DNA of 64,000 nt from Mixophyes australis (Eukaryota > Chordata > Amphibia > Anura > Limnodynastidae), in NCBI GenBank assembly GCA_036250195.1, contig JAVHZZ010000012.1, forward strand, positions 90,352,591-90,416,590, in the 5' to 3' direction. Under the pieces are notes generated by a model, which made no database searches, was not told the DNA's origin, and saw only the letters and a list, made by a program, of their open reading frames with translations. Within the stretch, counting starts at the first letter, position 1. The number at the start of each line of letters is the position of its first letter. Made by a program: the position numbers and the translations under genes. Of this stretch, positions 1-14,575 are shown piece after piece.

Positions 1-20
1 TTATGATTCATGATTCGACT

Positions 21-2326
21 CATATTTAATGATTCAATTCATGATTCATGATTCATGATTCAATTCATGATTCAATTCATGATTCAATTCATGATTCATG
101 ATTCGATTCATGATTCATGATTCGATTCATGATTCATGATTCGATTCATGATTCATGATTCATGATTCAATTCTTGATTCAGGATTTAATTTATGATTCA
201 TGATTCATGATTCAATTCATGATTCATGATTCAATTCATGATTCATGATTCGATTCAATTCATGATTTATGATTCATGATTTAATTCATGATTCATGATT
301 CGATTAATGATTCATGATTCAATTCCTGATTCATGATTCACATCATGATTCAAGATTCATGATTCAATTCATGATTTATGATTCATGATTCGACTCATGA
401 TTCATGATTCAATTCATGATTCATAATTCAATTCATGATTCATGATTCATGATTCGATTCATGATTAATGATTCAATTCACGATTCATGATTAATGATTC
501 AATTCATGATTCATGATCCGAATTATGATTCATGATTCAAATCATGATTCATTTCATGATTTAGGATTCAATTCATGATTCATGATTCATGATTCATGAT
601 TCGATTTATGATTCATGATTCGATTCATGATTCATGATTCGATTCATGATTCATGATTCGATTCATGATTCATGATTTGATTCATGATTCATGATTTGAT
701 TCATGATTCATGATTCAATTCATGATTCAATTCATTATTCAAGATTCGATTCATGATTCAAGATTCATGATTCAATTCATGATTCATGATTCAATTCATG
801 ATTCGATTCATGATTCGATTTATGATTCGATTTATGATTCAATTCATGATTCATGAATCAATTCATGATTCAATTTATGATTCGTAATTCAATTCATGAT
901 TCATGATTCAATTCATGATTTATGATTCATGATTCGACTCATGAATCATGATTCAATTCATGATTCATGATTCAATTCATGATTCAATTCATTATTCATG
1001 ATTCATGATTCAATTCATGATTCATGGTTCATGATTCGATTCATGGTTCATGATTCATGATTCAATTCATGATTTGTGATTCATGATTCAATTCATGATT
1101 CATGATTCAATTCATGATTCATGATTTGACTCATGATTCATGATTCAATTCATGAATTATGATTTAATTCATGATTCATGATTAATTTCATAAATTATGA
1201 TTCATGATTAATTTCATAATTCATGATTCATGATTCAATTCATGATTCATGATTCAATTCATGATTCATGATTCATGATTCAATTCATGATTCATGATTC
1301 AATTTATGATTCATGATTCATTTCATAATTCATGATTCGATTAATGATTCATGATTCAATTCATGATTCATGATTCATGATTTGATTCATGATTCATGAT
1401 TCATGATTCAATTCATGATTCATGATTCATGATTCAATTCATGATTCATGATTCGATTTATGATTCATGATTCAATTCATGATTCATGATTCATGAGTTG
1501 ATTCATGATTCATGAGTTGATTCATAATTCATGATTCAATTCATGATTCATGATTCATGATTTATGATTCGATTCATGATTCAATTCATGGTTCAATTCA
1601 TTATTCATGATTCGATTCGTGATTCAAGATTCATGATTCAATTCATGATTCATGATTCAATTCATGATTCATGATTCAATTCATGATTCATGATTCGATT
1701 TATGATTCATGATTCGATTCATGATTCATGATTCAATTCATGATTCATGATTCAATTCATGATTCATGATTCGATTTATGATTCATGATTTATGATTCAA
1801 TTCATGATTCATGATTCAATTCATGATTCAATTCATTATTCATGATTCGATTCGTGATTCAAGATTCATGATTCAATTCATGATTTATGATTCATGATTC
1901 GACTCATATTTAATGCTTCAATTCATGATTCATGATTCAATTCATGATTCATGATTCATGATTTATGATTCAATTCATGATTCATGATTCAATTCATTAT
2001 TCATGATTCGATTCGTGATTCAAGATTCATGATTCAATTCATGATTTATGATTCATGATTCGACTCATATTTAATGCTTCAATTCATGATTCATGATTCA
2101 ATTCATGATTCATGATTCAATTCATGATTCATGATTCGATTTATGATTCATGATTCAATTCATGATTCTTGATTTGATTCATGATTCAATTCATAATTCA
2201 TGATTCATGATTTATGATTCAATTCATGATTCATGATTCAATTCATGATTCAATTCATTATTCATGATTCGATTTGTGATTCAAGATTCATGATTCAATT
2301 CATGATTTATGATTCATGATTCGACT
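21..2326 (+). repeat. Left-domain HOR copy A1 (~2.31 kb)
   Basis: The copy is phased on the rare motif CATATTTAATGATTC, which occurs at 21, 2,327 and 4,405. Other rare landmarks recur in the same order: ATCCGAATTATG (near 519, 2,760 and 4,838) and ATTTAGGATTCAATTC (TTAGGA at 561, 2,803 and 4,888). A1 is about 228 bp longer than A2, mostly because of an extra local duplication near 1.79-2.11 kb. The start is arbitrary, being only a repeating landmark. Confidence 0.9.
1785..2110 (+). repeat. Local tandem duplication, ~161-173 bp, inside HOR copy A1
   Basis: Two adjacent blocks each contain GATTCGATTCGTGATTCAAG, then GACTCATATTTAATGCTTC. The CATATTTAATGCTTC landmark sits at 1,905 and 2,066 (161 bp apart), while the upstream GATTTATG landmark sits at 1,787 and 1,960 (173 bp apart). 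The 12-bp difference is one 7+5 unit. HOR copy A2 has only one such block, at 4,130, so copy number changed after A1 and A2 separated. Confidence 0.85.
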
Positions 2327-4404
2327 CATATTTAATGATTCAATTCATGATTCATGATTCATGATTCAATTCATGATTCAATTCATGATTCATGATTCGA
2401 TTCATGATTCATGATTCGATTCATGATTCATGATTCATGATTCAATTCTTGATTCATGATTTAATTTATGATTCATGATTCATGATTCAATTCATGATTC
2501 ATGATTCAATTCATGATTCATGACTCGATTCAATTCATGATTTATGATTCATGATTTAATTCATGATTCATGATTCGATTAATGATTCAATTCCTGATTC
2601 ATGATTCAATTCATGATTTATGATTCATGATTCGACTCATGATTCATGATTCAATTCATGATTCATAATTCAATTCATGATTCATGATTCATGATTCGAT
2701 TCATGATTAATGATTCAATTCACGATTCATGATTAATGATTCAATTCATGATTCATGATCCGAATTATGATTCATGATTCAAATCATGATTCATTTCATG
2801 ATTTAGGATTCAATTCATGATTCATGATTCATGATTCATGATTCGATTTATGATTCATGATTCGATTCATGATTCATGATTCGATTCATGATTCATGATT
2901 CGATTCATGATTCATGATTTGATTCATGATTCATGATTTGATTCATGATTCATGATTCAATTCATGATTCAATTCATTATTCAAGATTCGATTCATGATT
3001 CAAGATTCATGATTCAATTCATGATTCATGATTCAATTCATGATTCGATTCATGATTCGATTTATGATTCGATTTATGATTCAATTCATGATTCATGAAT
3101 CAATTCATGATTCATGATTCAATTTATGATTCGTAATTCAATTCATGATTCATGATTCAATTCATGATTTATGATTCATGATTCGACTCATGAATCATGA
3201 TTCAATTCATGATTCATGATTCAATTCATGATTCAATTCATTATTCATGATTCATGATTCAATTCATGATTCATGGTTCATGATTCGATTCATGGTTCAT
3301 GATTCATGATTCAATTCATGATTTGTGATTCATGATTCAATTCATGATTCATGATTCAATTCATGATTCATGATTTGACTCATGATTCATGATTCAATTC
3401 ATAATTCATGAATTATGATTTAATTCATGATTCATGATTAATTTCATAAATTATGATTCATGATTAATTTCATAATTCATGATTCATGATTCATGATTCA
3501 ATTCATGATTCATGATTCAATTTATGATTCATGATTCATTTCATAATTCATGATTCGATTAATGATTCATGATTCAATTCATGATTCATGATTCATGATT
3601 TGATTCATGATTCATGATTCATGATTCAATTCATGATTCATGATTCATGATTCATGATTTGATTCGATTTATGATTCATGATTCAATTCATGATTCATGA
3701 TTCATGAGTTGATTCATGATTCATGAGTTGATTCATAATTCATGATTCAATTCATGATTCATGATTTATGATTCAATTCATGATTCATGATTCAATTCAT
3801 GGTTCAATTCATTATTCATGATTCGATTCGTGATTCAAGATTCATGATTCAATTCATGATTCATGATTCAATTCATGATTCATGATTCAATTCATGATTC
3901 ATGATTCGATTTATGAATCATGATTCAATTCATGATTCATGATTCATGATTCAATTCATGATTCATGATTCGATTTATGATTCATGATTCAATTCATGAT
4001 TCATGATTCATGATTTATGATTCAATTCATGATTCATGATTCAATTCATGATTCAATTCATTATTCATGATTCGATTCGTGATTCAAGATTCATGATTCA
4101 ATTCATGATTTATGATTCATGATTCGACTCATATTTAATGCTTCAATTCATGATTCATGATTCAATTCATGATTCATGATTCATGATTCAATTCATGATT
4201 CATGATTCGATTTATGATTCATGATTCAATTCATGATTCTTGATTTGATTCATAATTCATGATTCAATTCATGATTCATGATTCATGATTTATGATTCAA
4301 TTCATGATTCATGATGCAATTCATGATTCAATTCATTATTCATGATTCGATTTGTGATTCAAGATTCATGATTCAATTCATGATTTATGATTCATGATTC
4401 GACT
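2327..4404 (+). repeat. Left-domain HOR copy A2 (2,078 bp)
   Basis: This head-to-tail copy of the 21-2,326 unit shares the same succession of rare variants: AATTCACGATTC, ATCCGAATTATG, TTAGGATTC, ATTCATTATTCAAG, ATGAATCAATTC, CATGGTTC and ATGAGTTGATTC. It lacks one CATATTTAATGCTTC block and some 12/19-bp units compared with A1. Confidence 0.9.
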
Positions 4405-5120
4405 CATATTTAATGATTCAATTCATGATTCATGATTCATGATTCAATTCATGATTCAATTCATGATTCATGATTCGATTCATGATTCATGATTCGATTC
4501 ATGATTCATGATTCGATTCATGATTCATGATTCATGAATCAATTCTTGATTCATGATTCATGATTCGATTCAATTCATGATTTATGATTCATGATTTAAT
4601 TCATGATTCATGATTCGATTAATGATTCATGATTTGATTCATGATTCAATTCCTGATTCATGATTCACATCATGATTCAAGATTCATGATTCAATTCATG
4701 ATTTATGATTCATGATTCGACTCATGATTCATGATTCAATTCATGATTCATAATTCAATTCATGATTCATGATTCGATTCATGATTAATGATTCAATTCA
4801 TGATTCATGATTAATGATTCAATTCATGATTCATGATCCGAATTATGATTCATGATTCATGATTCAAATCATGATTCATTTCATGATTTAGGATTCAATT
4901 CATGATTCATGATTCATGATTCGATTCATGATTCATGATTCATGATTCATGATTCGATTCATGATTCATGATTCGATTCATGATTCATGATTCGATTCAT
5001 GATTCGATTCATGATTCGATTCATGACTCATGATTCGATTAATGATTCATAATTCAATTCATGATTCAATTCATTATTCAAGATTCGATTCATGATTCAA
5101 GATTCATGATTCAATTCATG
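4405..5120 (+). repeat. Left-domain HOR copy A3, partial
   Basis: The order of A2 landmarks continues (CATATTTAATGATTC at 4,405, ATCCGAATTATG near 4,838, TTAGGA at 4,888, ATTCATTATTCAAGATTC near 5,070). After about 5.12 kb the order of variants no longer matches, so I place the edge of the regular left domain there. The edge is uncertain by about 100 bp. Confidence 0.75.
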
Positions 5121-6184
5121 ATTCAAGATTCATGATTCGACTCATGATTCATGATTCGATTCATGTTTCATGATTCAATTCATGATTCAATTCAGATTTC
5201 ATGATTCAATTCATGATTCAATTCATGATTTCTGATTCATGATTCAATTCATGATTCATGATTCAATTCAATTCATGATTCATGATTCAATTCATGATTC
5301 ATGATTCATGATTAATTTTATAATTCATGATTCAATTCATGATTCATGATTCATGATTCATGATTCAATTCATGGTTCATGATTCATGAATTATGATTCA
5401 ATTTATGATTCATGATTCATTTTATAATTCATGATTCATGATTCAATTCATGATTCAATTCATGATTAATGATTTAATTAATGATTCATGATTCGATTCA
5501 TGATTCATGATCCAATTCATTATTCATGATTCGATTCGTGATTCAAGATTCATGATTTAATTCATAATTCATGGTTCGACTCATGATTCATGATTCAATT
5601 CATGATTCATGATTCAATTCATGATTCATGATTCATGATTTAATTCATGATTCATGTTTCATGATTCAATTCATGATTCATGGTTCATGATTCGATTCAT
5701 GTTTCATGATTCAATCCATGATTCATGATTCAATTCATGATTCATGATTCATGATTCATGATTCAATTCATGATTCATGATTCATGATTCAATTCATGAT
5801 TTCTGATTCATGATTTAATTCATGATTCAATTTATGATTCGATTCATGATTCAATTCAGAATTCATGATTCAATTCATGATTCGTGATTCATGATTCAAT
5901 TCATGATTTGTGATTCATTATTCAATTCATGATTCATGATTCGATTAATGATTCATGATTATATTCATGATTCATGATTCGACTCATGATTCATGAGTCA
6001 ATTCATGATTCATGATTCAATTCATGATTCATGATTCAATTCATGATTCATTTCATGATTTATGATTCAATTCATGATTCATGATTCAATTCATGATTCA
6101 TGATTTATGATTCAATTCATGATTCATGATTCACATTATGATTCAAGATTCATGATTCAATTCATGATTTATGATTCATGATTC
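5121..6184 (+). repeat. Diverged satellite between HOR domains
   Basis: These are ordinary 7/5 units with scattered variants (ATTTCTGATTC, TTCAGATTTC, GATTAATTTTATAATTC) but no landmark order matching a neighbour over more than a few hundred bases. I see no non-satellite sequence. Confidence 0.7.
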
Positions 6185-7170
6185 GACTCATGATTCATGA
6201 TTCAATTCATGATTCATGATTCATGATTCAATTCATGATTCATTGTTCATGATTCATGATTCAATTCATGATTCAATTCATGATTCATGATTCAATTCAT
6301 TAATCAATTCATGATTCATGATTCGATTCATGTTTTATGATTCAATTCATGATTCATGATCCGATTTATGATTTATGATTCATGATTCAATTCATGATTC
6401 ATTTCATGATTTAGGATTCAGTTCATGATTCATGATTCGATTCATGATTCATGATTCAATTCATGATTCATGATTCAATTCATGATTTCATTAATGATTC
6501 ATGATTCAATTCATGATTCGATTCATGATTCAATTTATGATTCATGATTCGATTAATGATTCATGATTAAATTCATGATTCATGATTTATGATTCGATTC
6601 ATGATTCGATTCATGAATCATGATTCTATTTATGATTCCTGATTCATGATTTGTGATTCATGATTCTATTTATGATTCATGATTCGATTCATGATTCAAT
6701 TCATAATTCATGATTCATGATTTATGATTCAATTCATGATTCATGATTCGATTCATGATTCAATTCATTATTCGATACATAATTCATGATTAAATTCATG
6801 ATTCATTTCATGATTCAATTCATGATTCATGATTCGATTCATGATTCGATTCATGATTCATGATTCGATTCATGATTCATGATTCCTGATTCGATTCATG
6901 ATTCATTTCATGACTCATTTCATGATTCATGATTTGATTCATGATTTATGATTCAATTAATGATTCATGATTCAATTCATGATTCATGATTCATGATTCG
7001 ATTCATGATTCATGTCTCAATTCATGTTTTATGATTCAATTCATGATTCATGATCCGATTTATGACTCATGATTCATGATTTAATTCATGATTCAATTCA
7101 TGATTCAATTTTTGATTCAATTTATTATTTATGATTCATGATTCAATTCCTGATTCATGATTCACATCAT
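6185..7170 (+). repeat. Middle-domain block B1 (~1 kb)
   Basis: The ordered landmarks are GACTCATG (6,185), CATTGTTCATG, CATGTTTTATG, ATCCGATTTATGATTTATG, TTAGGATTCAGTTC (6,411), GATTCTATTTATG, then CCTGATTCGATTC (near 6,888), CATGACTCATTTC, CATGTCTCAATTC, and TTATTTATG followed by AATTCCTGATTC. The same order recurs at 9,448-10,370. A shorter version lacking the second half occurs at about 8,356-8,840. Confidence 0.8.
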
Positions 7171-7896
7171 GATTCAAGATTCATGATTCAATTCATGATT
7201 TATGATTCATGGATCGACTCATGATTCATGATTCAATTCATGGTTCATGATTCATGAATCAATTCATGATTCATGATTTATGATTCAATTCATGATTTGT
7301 GATTCATGATTCAATTCATGATTCTTAATTCTATTCATAATTCATAATATTATTCATGATTCGAATCATGATTCAATTCATGATTCAATTAATGATTCAT
7401 GATTCATTATTCTATTCATGATTCATGATTCAATTCATGATTCATGATTCGATTCATGATTCAAGATTCGATTCATGATTCAAGATTCATGATTCAATTC
7501 ATGATTTATGATTCATGATTCAACTCATGATTCATGATTCATGATTCAATTCATGATTCATGGTTCATGATTCGTGATTCAATTCATGATTCATGATTCA
7601 ATTTATGATTCAATTCATGATTCATGATTCAATTTATGATTCATGATTCATGATTCGACTAATGATTCATGATTCAATTTATGATTCATGATTTATGATT
7701 CGATTAATGATTCAATTCATGATTCTTGATTCATGATTCAATTCATGATTCATGATTCATTTCATAATTCATGATTCATGATTCAATTCATGATTCATGA
7801 TTCAATTCATAATTCATGATTCATGATTCAATTCATGATTCATGATTCAATTAATGATTCATGATTCATGATTCATGATTCAATTCATGATTCATG

Positions 7897-8887
7897 ATTT
7901 GATTAATGATTCATGATTCAATTCATGATTCATGATTCAATTCATGATTCATGTATTGATTCATATTTTATGATTCAATTCATGATTCATGATTCATGAT
8001 TTATGATTCAATTCATGATTCATGATTCAAGATTTATGATTCAATTCATGATTCATGATTCAAGATTCATGATTCAATTCATGATTTATGACTTGAATAA
8101 TGATTCATGATTCAATTCATGATTCATGATTCAATTCATGATTCATGATTCATGATTCGACTCATGATTCATGATTCAATTCATGATTCATGATTCAATT
8201 CATGATTCATGATTTAATTCATGATTTGTGATTCAATTCATGATTCAATTTATGATTCATGATTCATGATTCAATTCATCATTCATTAATCTATTCATGA
8301 TTCATGATTCAATTCATGATTCATGATTCGATTCATGATTCATGATTCATGATTCGACTCATGATTCATGATTCAATTCATGATTCATGATTCATGATTC
8401 AATTCATGATTCATTGTTCATGATTCATGATTCAATTCATGATTCATGATTCAGTTCATTATTCAATTCATTATTCATGATTCGATTCATGTTTTATGAT
8501 TCAATTCATGATTCATGATCCGATTTATGATTTATGATTCATGATTCAATTCATGATTCATTTCATGATTTAGGATTCAGTTCATGATTCATGATTCAAT
8601 TCATGATTCATGATTCATGATTCGATTAATGATTCATGATTCAATTCATGATTCGATTAATGATTCATGATTCAATTCATGATTCGATTCATGATTCAAT
8701 TTATGATTCATGATTCGATTAATGATTCATGATTCAATTTATGATTCATGATTTAAGATTCAATTCATGATTCGATTCATGATTCATGATTCTATTTATG
8801 ATTCATGATTCGATTCCTGATTCATGATTCGAATCATGATTCAATTCATGATTCATGATTCGATTCATGATTCAATTCATGATTCAT
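7897..8887 (+). repeat. Middle-domain tandem block C1 (~1 kb)
   Basis: The block begins at GATTTGATTAATG and includes CATGTATTGATTCATATTTT, a run ending in GATTTATGACTTG, CATTAATCTATTC, CATTGTTCATG and TTAGGATTCAGTTC (8,570). The next block (8,888-9,960) repeats this order. Landmarks are 991 bp apart at the left end and 1,118 bp apart at TTAGGA, so about 127 bp of units was gained or lost inside the block. Confidence 0.8.
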
Positions 8888-9960
8888 GATTTGATTAATG
8901 ATTCATGATTCAATTCATGATTCATGATTCAATTCATGATTCATGATTCATGTATTGATTCATAATTTATGATTCAATTCATGATTCATGATTCATGATT
9001 TATGATTCAATTCATGATTCATGATTCAAGATTCATGATTCAATTCATGATTTATGATTTGATTAATGATTCATGATTTAATTCATGATTCATGATTCAA
9101 TTCATGATTCATGATTCATGATTCATGATTCGACTCATGATTCATGATTTAATTCATGATTCATGATTCAATTCATGATTCATGATTCATGATTCAATTC
9201 ATGATTCATGATTCATGATTCAATTCATGATTCATGATTCATGATTCAATTCATGATTTGTGATTCAATTCATGATTCAATTTATGAATTATGATTCATG
9301 ATTCAATTCATCATTAATCTATTCATGATTCATGATTCAATTCATGATTCATGATTCGATTCATGATTCATGATTCGATTCATGATTCATGATTCGATTC
9401 ATGATACAAGATTCATGATTCAATTCATGATTTATGATTCATGATTCGACTCATGATTTATGATTCAATTCATGATTCATGATTCATGATTCATGATTCA
9501 ATTCATGATTCATTGTTCATGATTCATGATTCAATTCATGATTCATGATTTAATTCATGATTCATGATTTAATTCATTATTCAATTCATTATTCATGATT
9601 CGATTCATGTTTTATGATTCAATTCATGATTCATGATCCGATTTATGATTTATGATTCAAGATTCAATTCATGTTTCATTTCATGATTTAGGATTCAGTT
9701 CATGATTCATGATTCAATTCATCATTCATGATTCATGATTCGATTAATGATTCATGATTCAATTCATGATTCGATTAATTATTCATGATTCAATTCATGA
9801 TTCGATTCATGATTCAATTTATGATTCATGATTCGATTAATGATTCATGATTCAATTCATGATTCATGATTTAAGATTCAATTCATGATTCGATTCATGA
9901 TTCATGATTCATGATTCTATTTATGATTCATGATTCGATTCCTGATTCATGATTCGATTC
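8888..9960 (+). repeat. Middle-domain tandem block C2 (~1.1 kb)
   Basis: This is the second tandem copy of the 7,897-8,887 block, with GATTTGATTAATG at 8,888, the CATGTATTGATTCATAATTT version of the landmark near 8,948, CATTAATCTATTC near 9,312 and TTAGGATTCAGTTC at 9,688. Its right part is shared with the block at 9,448-10,370, so two duplication levels overlap here. Confidence 0.8.
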
Positions 9961-10370
9961 ATGATTCATGATTCAATTCATGATTCATGATTCATGATTT
10001 ATGATTCAATTCATGATTCATGATTCATTTCATGATTTGATTCATGATTCGATTCATGATTCATGATTTGATTCATGATTCATGATTCAATTCATGATTC
10101 ATGATTCCTGATTCGATTCATGATTCATTTCATGACTCATTTCATGATTCATGATTCATGATTTGATTAATGATTTATGATTCAATTAATGATTCATGAT
10201 TGAATTCATGATTCATGATTCATGTCTCAATTCATGTTTTATGATTCAATTCATGATTCATGATCTGATTTATGACTCATGATTCATGATTTAATTCATG
10301 ATTCAATTCATGATTCAATTTATTATTTATGATTCATGATTCAATTCCTGATTCATGATTCACATCATGA
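9448..10370 (+). repeat. Middle-domain block B2, paralogue of 6,185-7,170
   Basis: The landmarks of B1 appear in the same order about 3.2-3.3 kb downstream (GACTCATG at 9,448, TTAGGATTCAG at 9,688, CCTGATTCGATTC near 10,105, CATGACTCATTTC, CATGTCTCAATTC, AATTCCTGATTC). One difference, ATCCGATTT in B1 against ATCTGATTT in B2 (near 10,263), is a CpG to TpG change. TGATTGAATTC near 10,200 creates one of the rare GAATTC sites. Confidence 0.8.
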
Positions 10371-13300
10371 TTCATGATTCATGATTCACATCATGATTTG
10401 TGATTCATGATTCTTGATTCGATTCATGATTCATAATATGATTCATGATTCGAATCACAATTCAATTCATGAATTATGATTCATGATTCAATTCATCATT
10501 CATTATTCTATTCATGATTCAATTCATGATTCAAGATTCATGATTCAATTCATGATTTATGATTCATGATTCGACTCATAATTCATGATTCAATTCAAGA
10601 TTCAATTCATGATTCATGGTTCATGATTCATGATTAAATTCATGATTCATGATTCAATTCATGATTCATGATTCAATTCATGATTCAATTCATGATTCAT
10701 GATTCAATTCATGATTCATGATTCAATTCATGATTTGTGATTCATGATTCAAATCATGATTCATGATTCATGATTCAATTCATGATTCATGATTCAAATC
10801 ATGATTCATGATTCATGATTCAATTCATGATTCATGATTCCATTAATGATTCATGCTTCAATTTATGATTCATGATTCATGATTCGACTAATGATTCATG
10901 ATTCAATTTATGATTCATGATTCATGATTCGACTAATGATTCATGATTCAATTCATGATTCATGATTTATGATTCATGATTCAATTCATGATTCATGATT
11001 TAATTCATGATTCATGATTCATTTCATAATTCATGATTCATGATTCATGATTCATGATTCGATTCATGATTCATGATTTAATTCATGATTCATGTTTCAT
11101 TTCATAATTCATGATTAATGATTCATGATTCAATTCATGATTCATGATTCAATTCATGATTCATGATTTGATTAATGATAAATGATTCAATTCATTATTC
11201 ATGATTCATCTATTGATTCATAATTTATGATTCAATTCATGATTCATGATTCATGATTTATGATTCAATTCATGATTCATGATTCACATCATGATTCAAG
11301 ATTCATGATTCAATTCATGATTTATGATTCATGATTCGACTCATGATTCATGATTCAATTCATGATTCAATTCATGATTCAAATTATGATTCATGATTCC
11401 TGATTCAATTCATGATTTGTGATTCATGATTCAATTCATGATTCTTGATTCGATTCATGATTCATAATATGATTCATGATTTGAATCATGATTCGTGATT
11501 CAATTCATGATTCAATTTATGATTCATGATTCATGATTCAATTCATGATTCAATTTATGATTCATGATTCATGATTCAATTCATCATTCATTATTCTATT
11601 CATGATTCATGATTCAATTCATGATTTATGATTCGAGATTCATGATTCAATTCATCATTCATTATTCTATTCATGATTCATGATTCAATTCATGATTTAT
11701 GATTTGATTCATGATTCAAAATTCATGATTCAATTCATGATTTATGATTCATGATTCGACTCATGATTCATGATTCAATTCATGATTCATGATTCATGAT
11801 TCAATTCATGATTCATTGTTCATGATTCATGATTCAATTCATGATTCATGATTCATGATTCAATTCATGATTCATTGTTCATGATTTATGATTCAATTCA
11901 TAATTCATGATTCAATTCATGATTCATGATTGAATTAATGATTTGTGATTCATGATTCATGATTCAATTCATGATTCATTATTCAATTAATGATTCATGA
12001 TTCAATTTATGATTCATGATTTATGATTCGACTAATGATTTATGATTCAATTTATAATTCATGATTCATGATTCGACTAATGATTCATGATTCAATTCAT
12101 GATTCATGATTCGATTAATGATTCATGATTCAATTTATGATTCATGATTCATGATTCGACTAATGATTCATGATTCAATTCATGATTCATGATTCATGAT
12201 TTAATTCAAGATTCATGATTCGATTAATGATTCATGATTCAATTCATGATTCATGATTCATGTATTGATTCATAATTTATGATTCAATTCATGATACATG
12301 ATTCATGACTTATCATTCACGATTCGACTCATGATTCATGATTCATGATTCATGATTCATGATTCAATTCATGATTCATGATTCAATTCATGATTCATGA
12401 TTCAATTCATTATTCATGATTCGATTTGTGACTCAAGATTCAATTCATGATTCATGATTCATTCATAATTCATAATTCATGTTTCGATTCATGATTCAAT
12501 TTATGATTCGATTCATGATTCGATTCATGATTCACGATTCAATTCATGATTCATGATTCATGATTCGATTCATGTTTTATGATTCAATTCATGTTTCATG
12601 ATTCATGATTCAATTCATGATTCATGATTGATTTCATGATATATTTCATGATTCATGATTCATGATTCAATTTATGATTCGATTCATGATTCATGATTCG
12701 ATTCATGTTTTATGATTCGATTCATGCTTTATGATTCAATTCATGTTTTATGATTCAATTCATGATTCATGATCCGATTTATGATTCATGATTCATGATT
12801 CAATTCATGATTCAATTCATGATTCAATTTATGATTCAATTCATTATTTATGATTCATGATTCAATTCCTGATTCATGATTCGACTCATGATTCATGATT
12901 CAATTCATGATTCATGATTCATTATTCAATTCATGATTCATGATTAATGATAAAATTCATGATTTGTGATTCATGATTCAATTCATGATTCTTGATTCGA
13001 TTCATAATTCATAATATGATTCATGATTCGAATCATGATTCATGATTCAATTCATGATTTAATTCATGATTCATGATTCATGATTCAATTCATCATTCAT
13101 TATTCTATTCATGATTCGATTCATGATTCAAGATTCATGATTCAAATTATGATTTATGATTCATGATTCGACTCATGATTCATGATTCGACTCATGATTC
13201 ATGATTCAATTCATGATTCAATTCATGATTCATGATTCATGAGCCAATTCATGATTCATGGTTCATGATTCATGATTCAATTCATGATTCATGATTCAAT

Positions 13301-14575
13301 TCATGATTCATGATTCAATTCATGATTTGTGATTCAATTCATGATTTGTGATTCATGATTCAATTCATGATTCATGATTCATGATTCAATTCATGATTCA
13401 TGATTCGATTAATGATTCATGATTCAATTTATGATTCATGATTCGACTAATGATTCATGATTCAATTTATGATTCATGATTCATGATTCAAGTAATGATT
13501 CGATTCAATTCATGATTCATGATTCAATTCATGATTCATGATTTAATTCATGATTTATGATTCATGATTCAATTCATGATTCATGATTTAATTCATGATT
13601 CATGATTCATGATTCAATTCATGATTCATTTCATAATTCATGATTCATGATTCATGATTCGACTAATGATTCATGATTTAATTCATGATTCATGATTCAT
13701 GATTCGATTCATGATTCATTTCATAATTCATGATTCATGATTCATGATTCAATTCATGATTCATGTTCAATTCATGATTCAATTCATGATTCATGATTCA
13801 ATTCATGATTCATGATTTAATTCATGATTCATGATTCATGATTCTATTAATGATTCATGATTCAATTTATGATTCATGATTCATGATTCGACTAATGATT
13901 CATGATTCAATTTATGATTCATGATTCGACTAATGATTCATGATTTAATTCATGATTCATGATTCATGATTCAATTCATGATTCATGAATCAATTAATGA
14001 TTCATGATTCATTATTCAATTCATGATTCATGATTCGATTAATGATTCATGATTCAATTCATGATTCATGTATTGATTCATATTTTATGATTCAATTCAT
14101 GATTCATGATTCATGATTTATGATTCAATTCATGATTTATGATTCAAATCATGATTCAATTCATTATTCATGATTCGATTCGTGGCTCAAGATTCAATTC
14201 ATGATTCATGATTCATTCATAATTCATGATTCATGATTCAATTCATGATTCATGATTCATGATTCATGATTCAATTCATGATTCATGATTCATGATTCAA
14301 TTTATGATTTGTGATTCATGATTCAATTGATGATTCTTGATTCGATTCATCATTCATTATTCTATTCATGATTCAAGATTCAATTCATGATTCATGATTC
14401 AATTCATGATTCAAGATTCATGATTCAATTCATGATTTATGATTCATGATGCGACTCATGATTCATGATTCAATTCATGATTCATGATTCAATTCATAAT
14501 TCATGATTCATTTCATAATTCATGAATTATGATTTAATTCATGATTCATGATCCGATTTATGATTCATGATTCAT
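10371..14575 (+). repeat. Scrambled middle domain with CGACTAATG and CATAATATG variants
   Basis: These are short-range repeats of mixed spacing. The variant CGACTAATG is frequent here and up to about 16.25 kb (also at about 7,658); I did not notice it after about 17 kb. CATAATATG landmarks lie near 10,432, 11,464 and 13,013 (about 1.03 and 1.55 kb apart). TCATCATTCATTATTC landmarks lie near 10,494, 11,581, 11,652 and 13,090. No single HOR period fits, which suggests an older, rearranged part of the array. No unique sequence is seen. Confidence 0.75.
11581..11722 (+). repeat. 71-bp tandem duplication
   Basis: TCATCATTCATTATTCTATT starts at 11,581 and again at 11,652, each followed by the same run of heptamers and AATTC words. 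The next CATCATTC block, near 13,090, is single. Confidence 0.75.

Noticed and set aside
10202..10207. GAATTC at this place and near 59,044 as possible functional or cloning sites.
   Set aside because: Both arise by one substitution in an ordinary word (TGATTGAATTC). They are useful only as rare physical landmarks.
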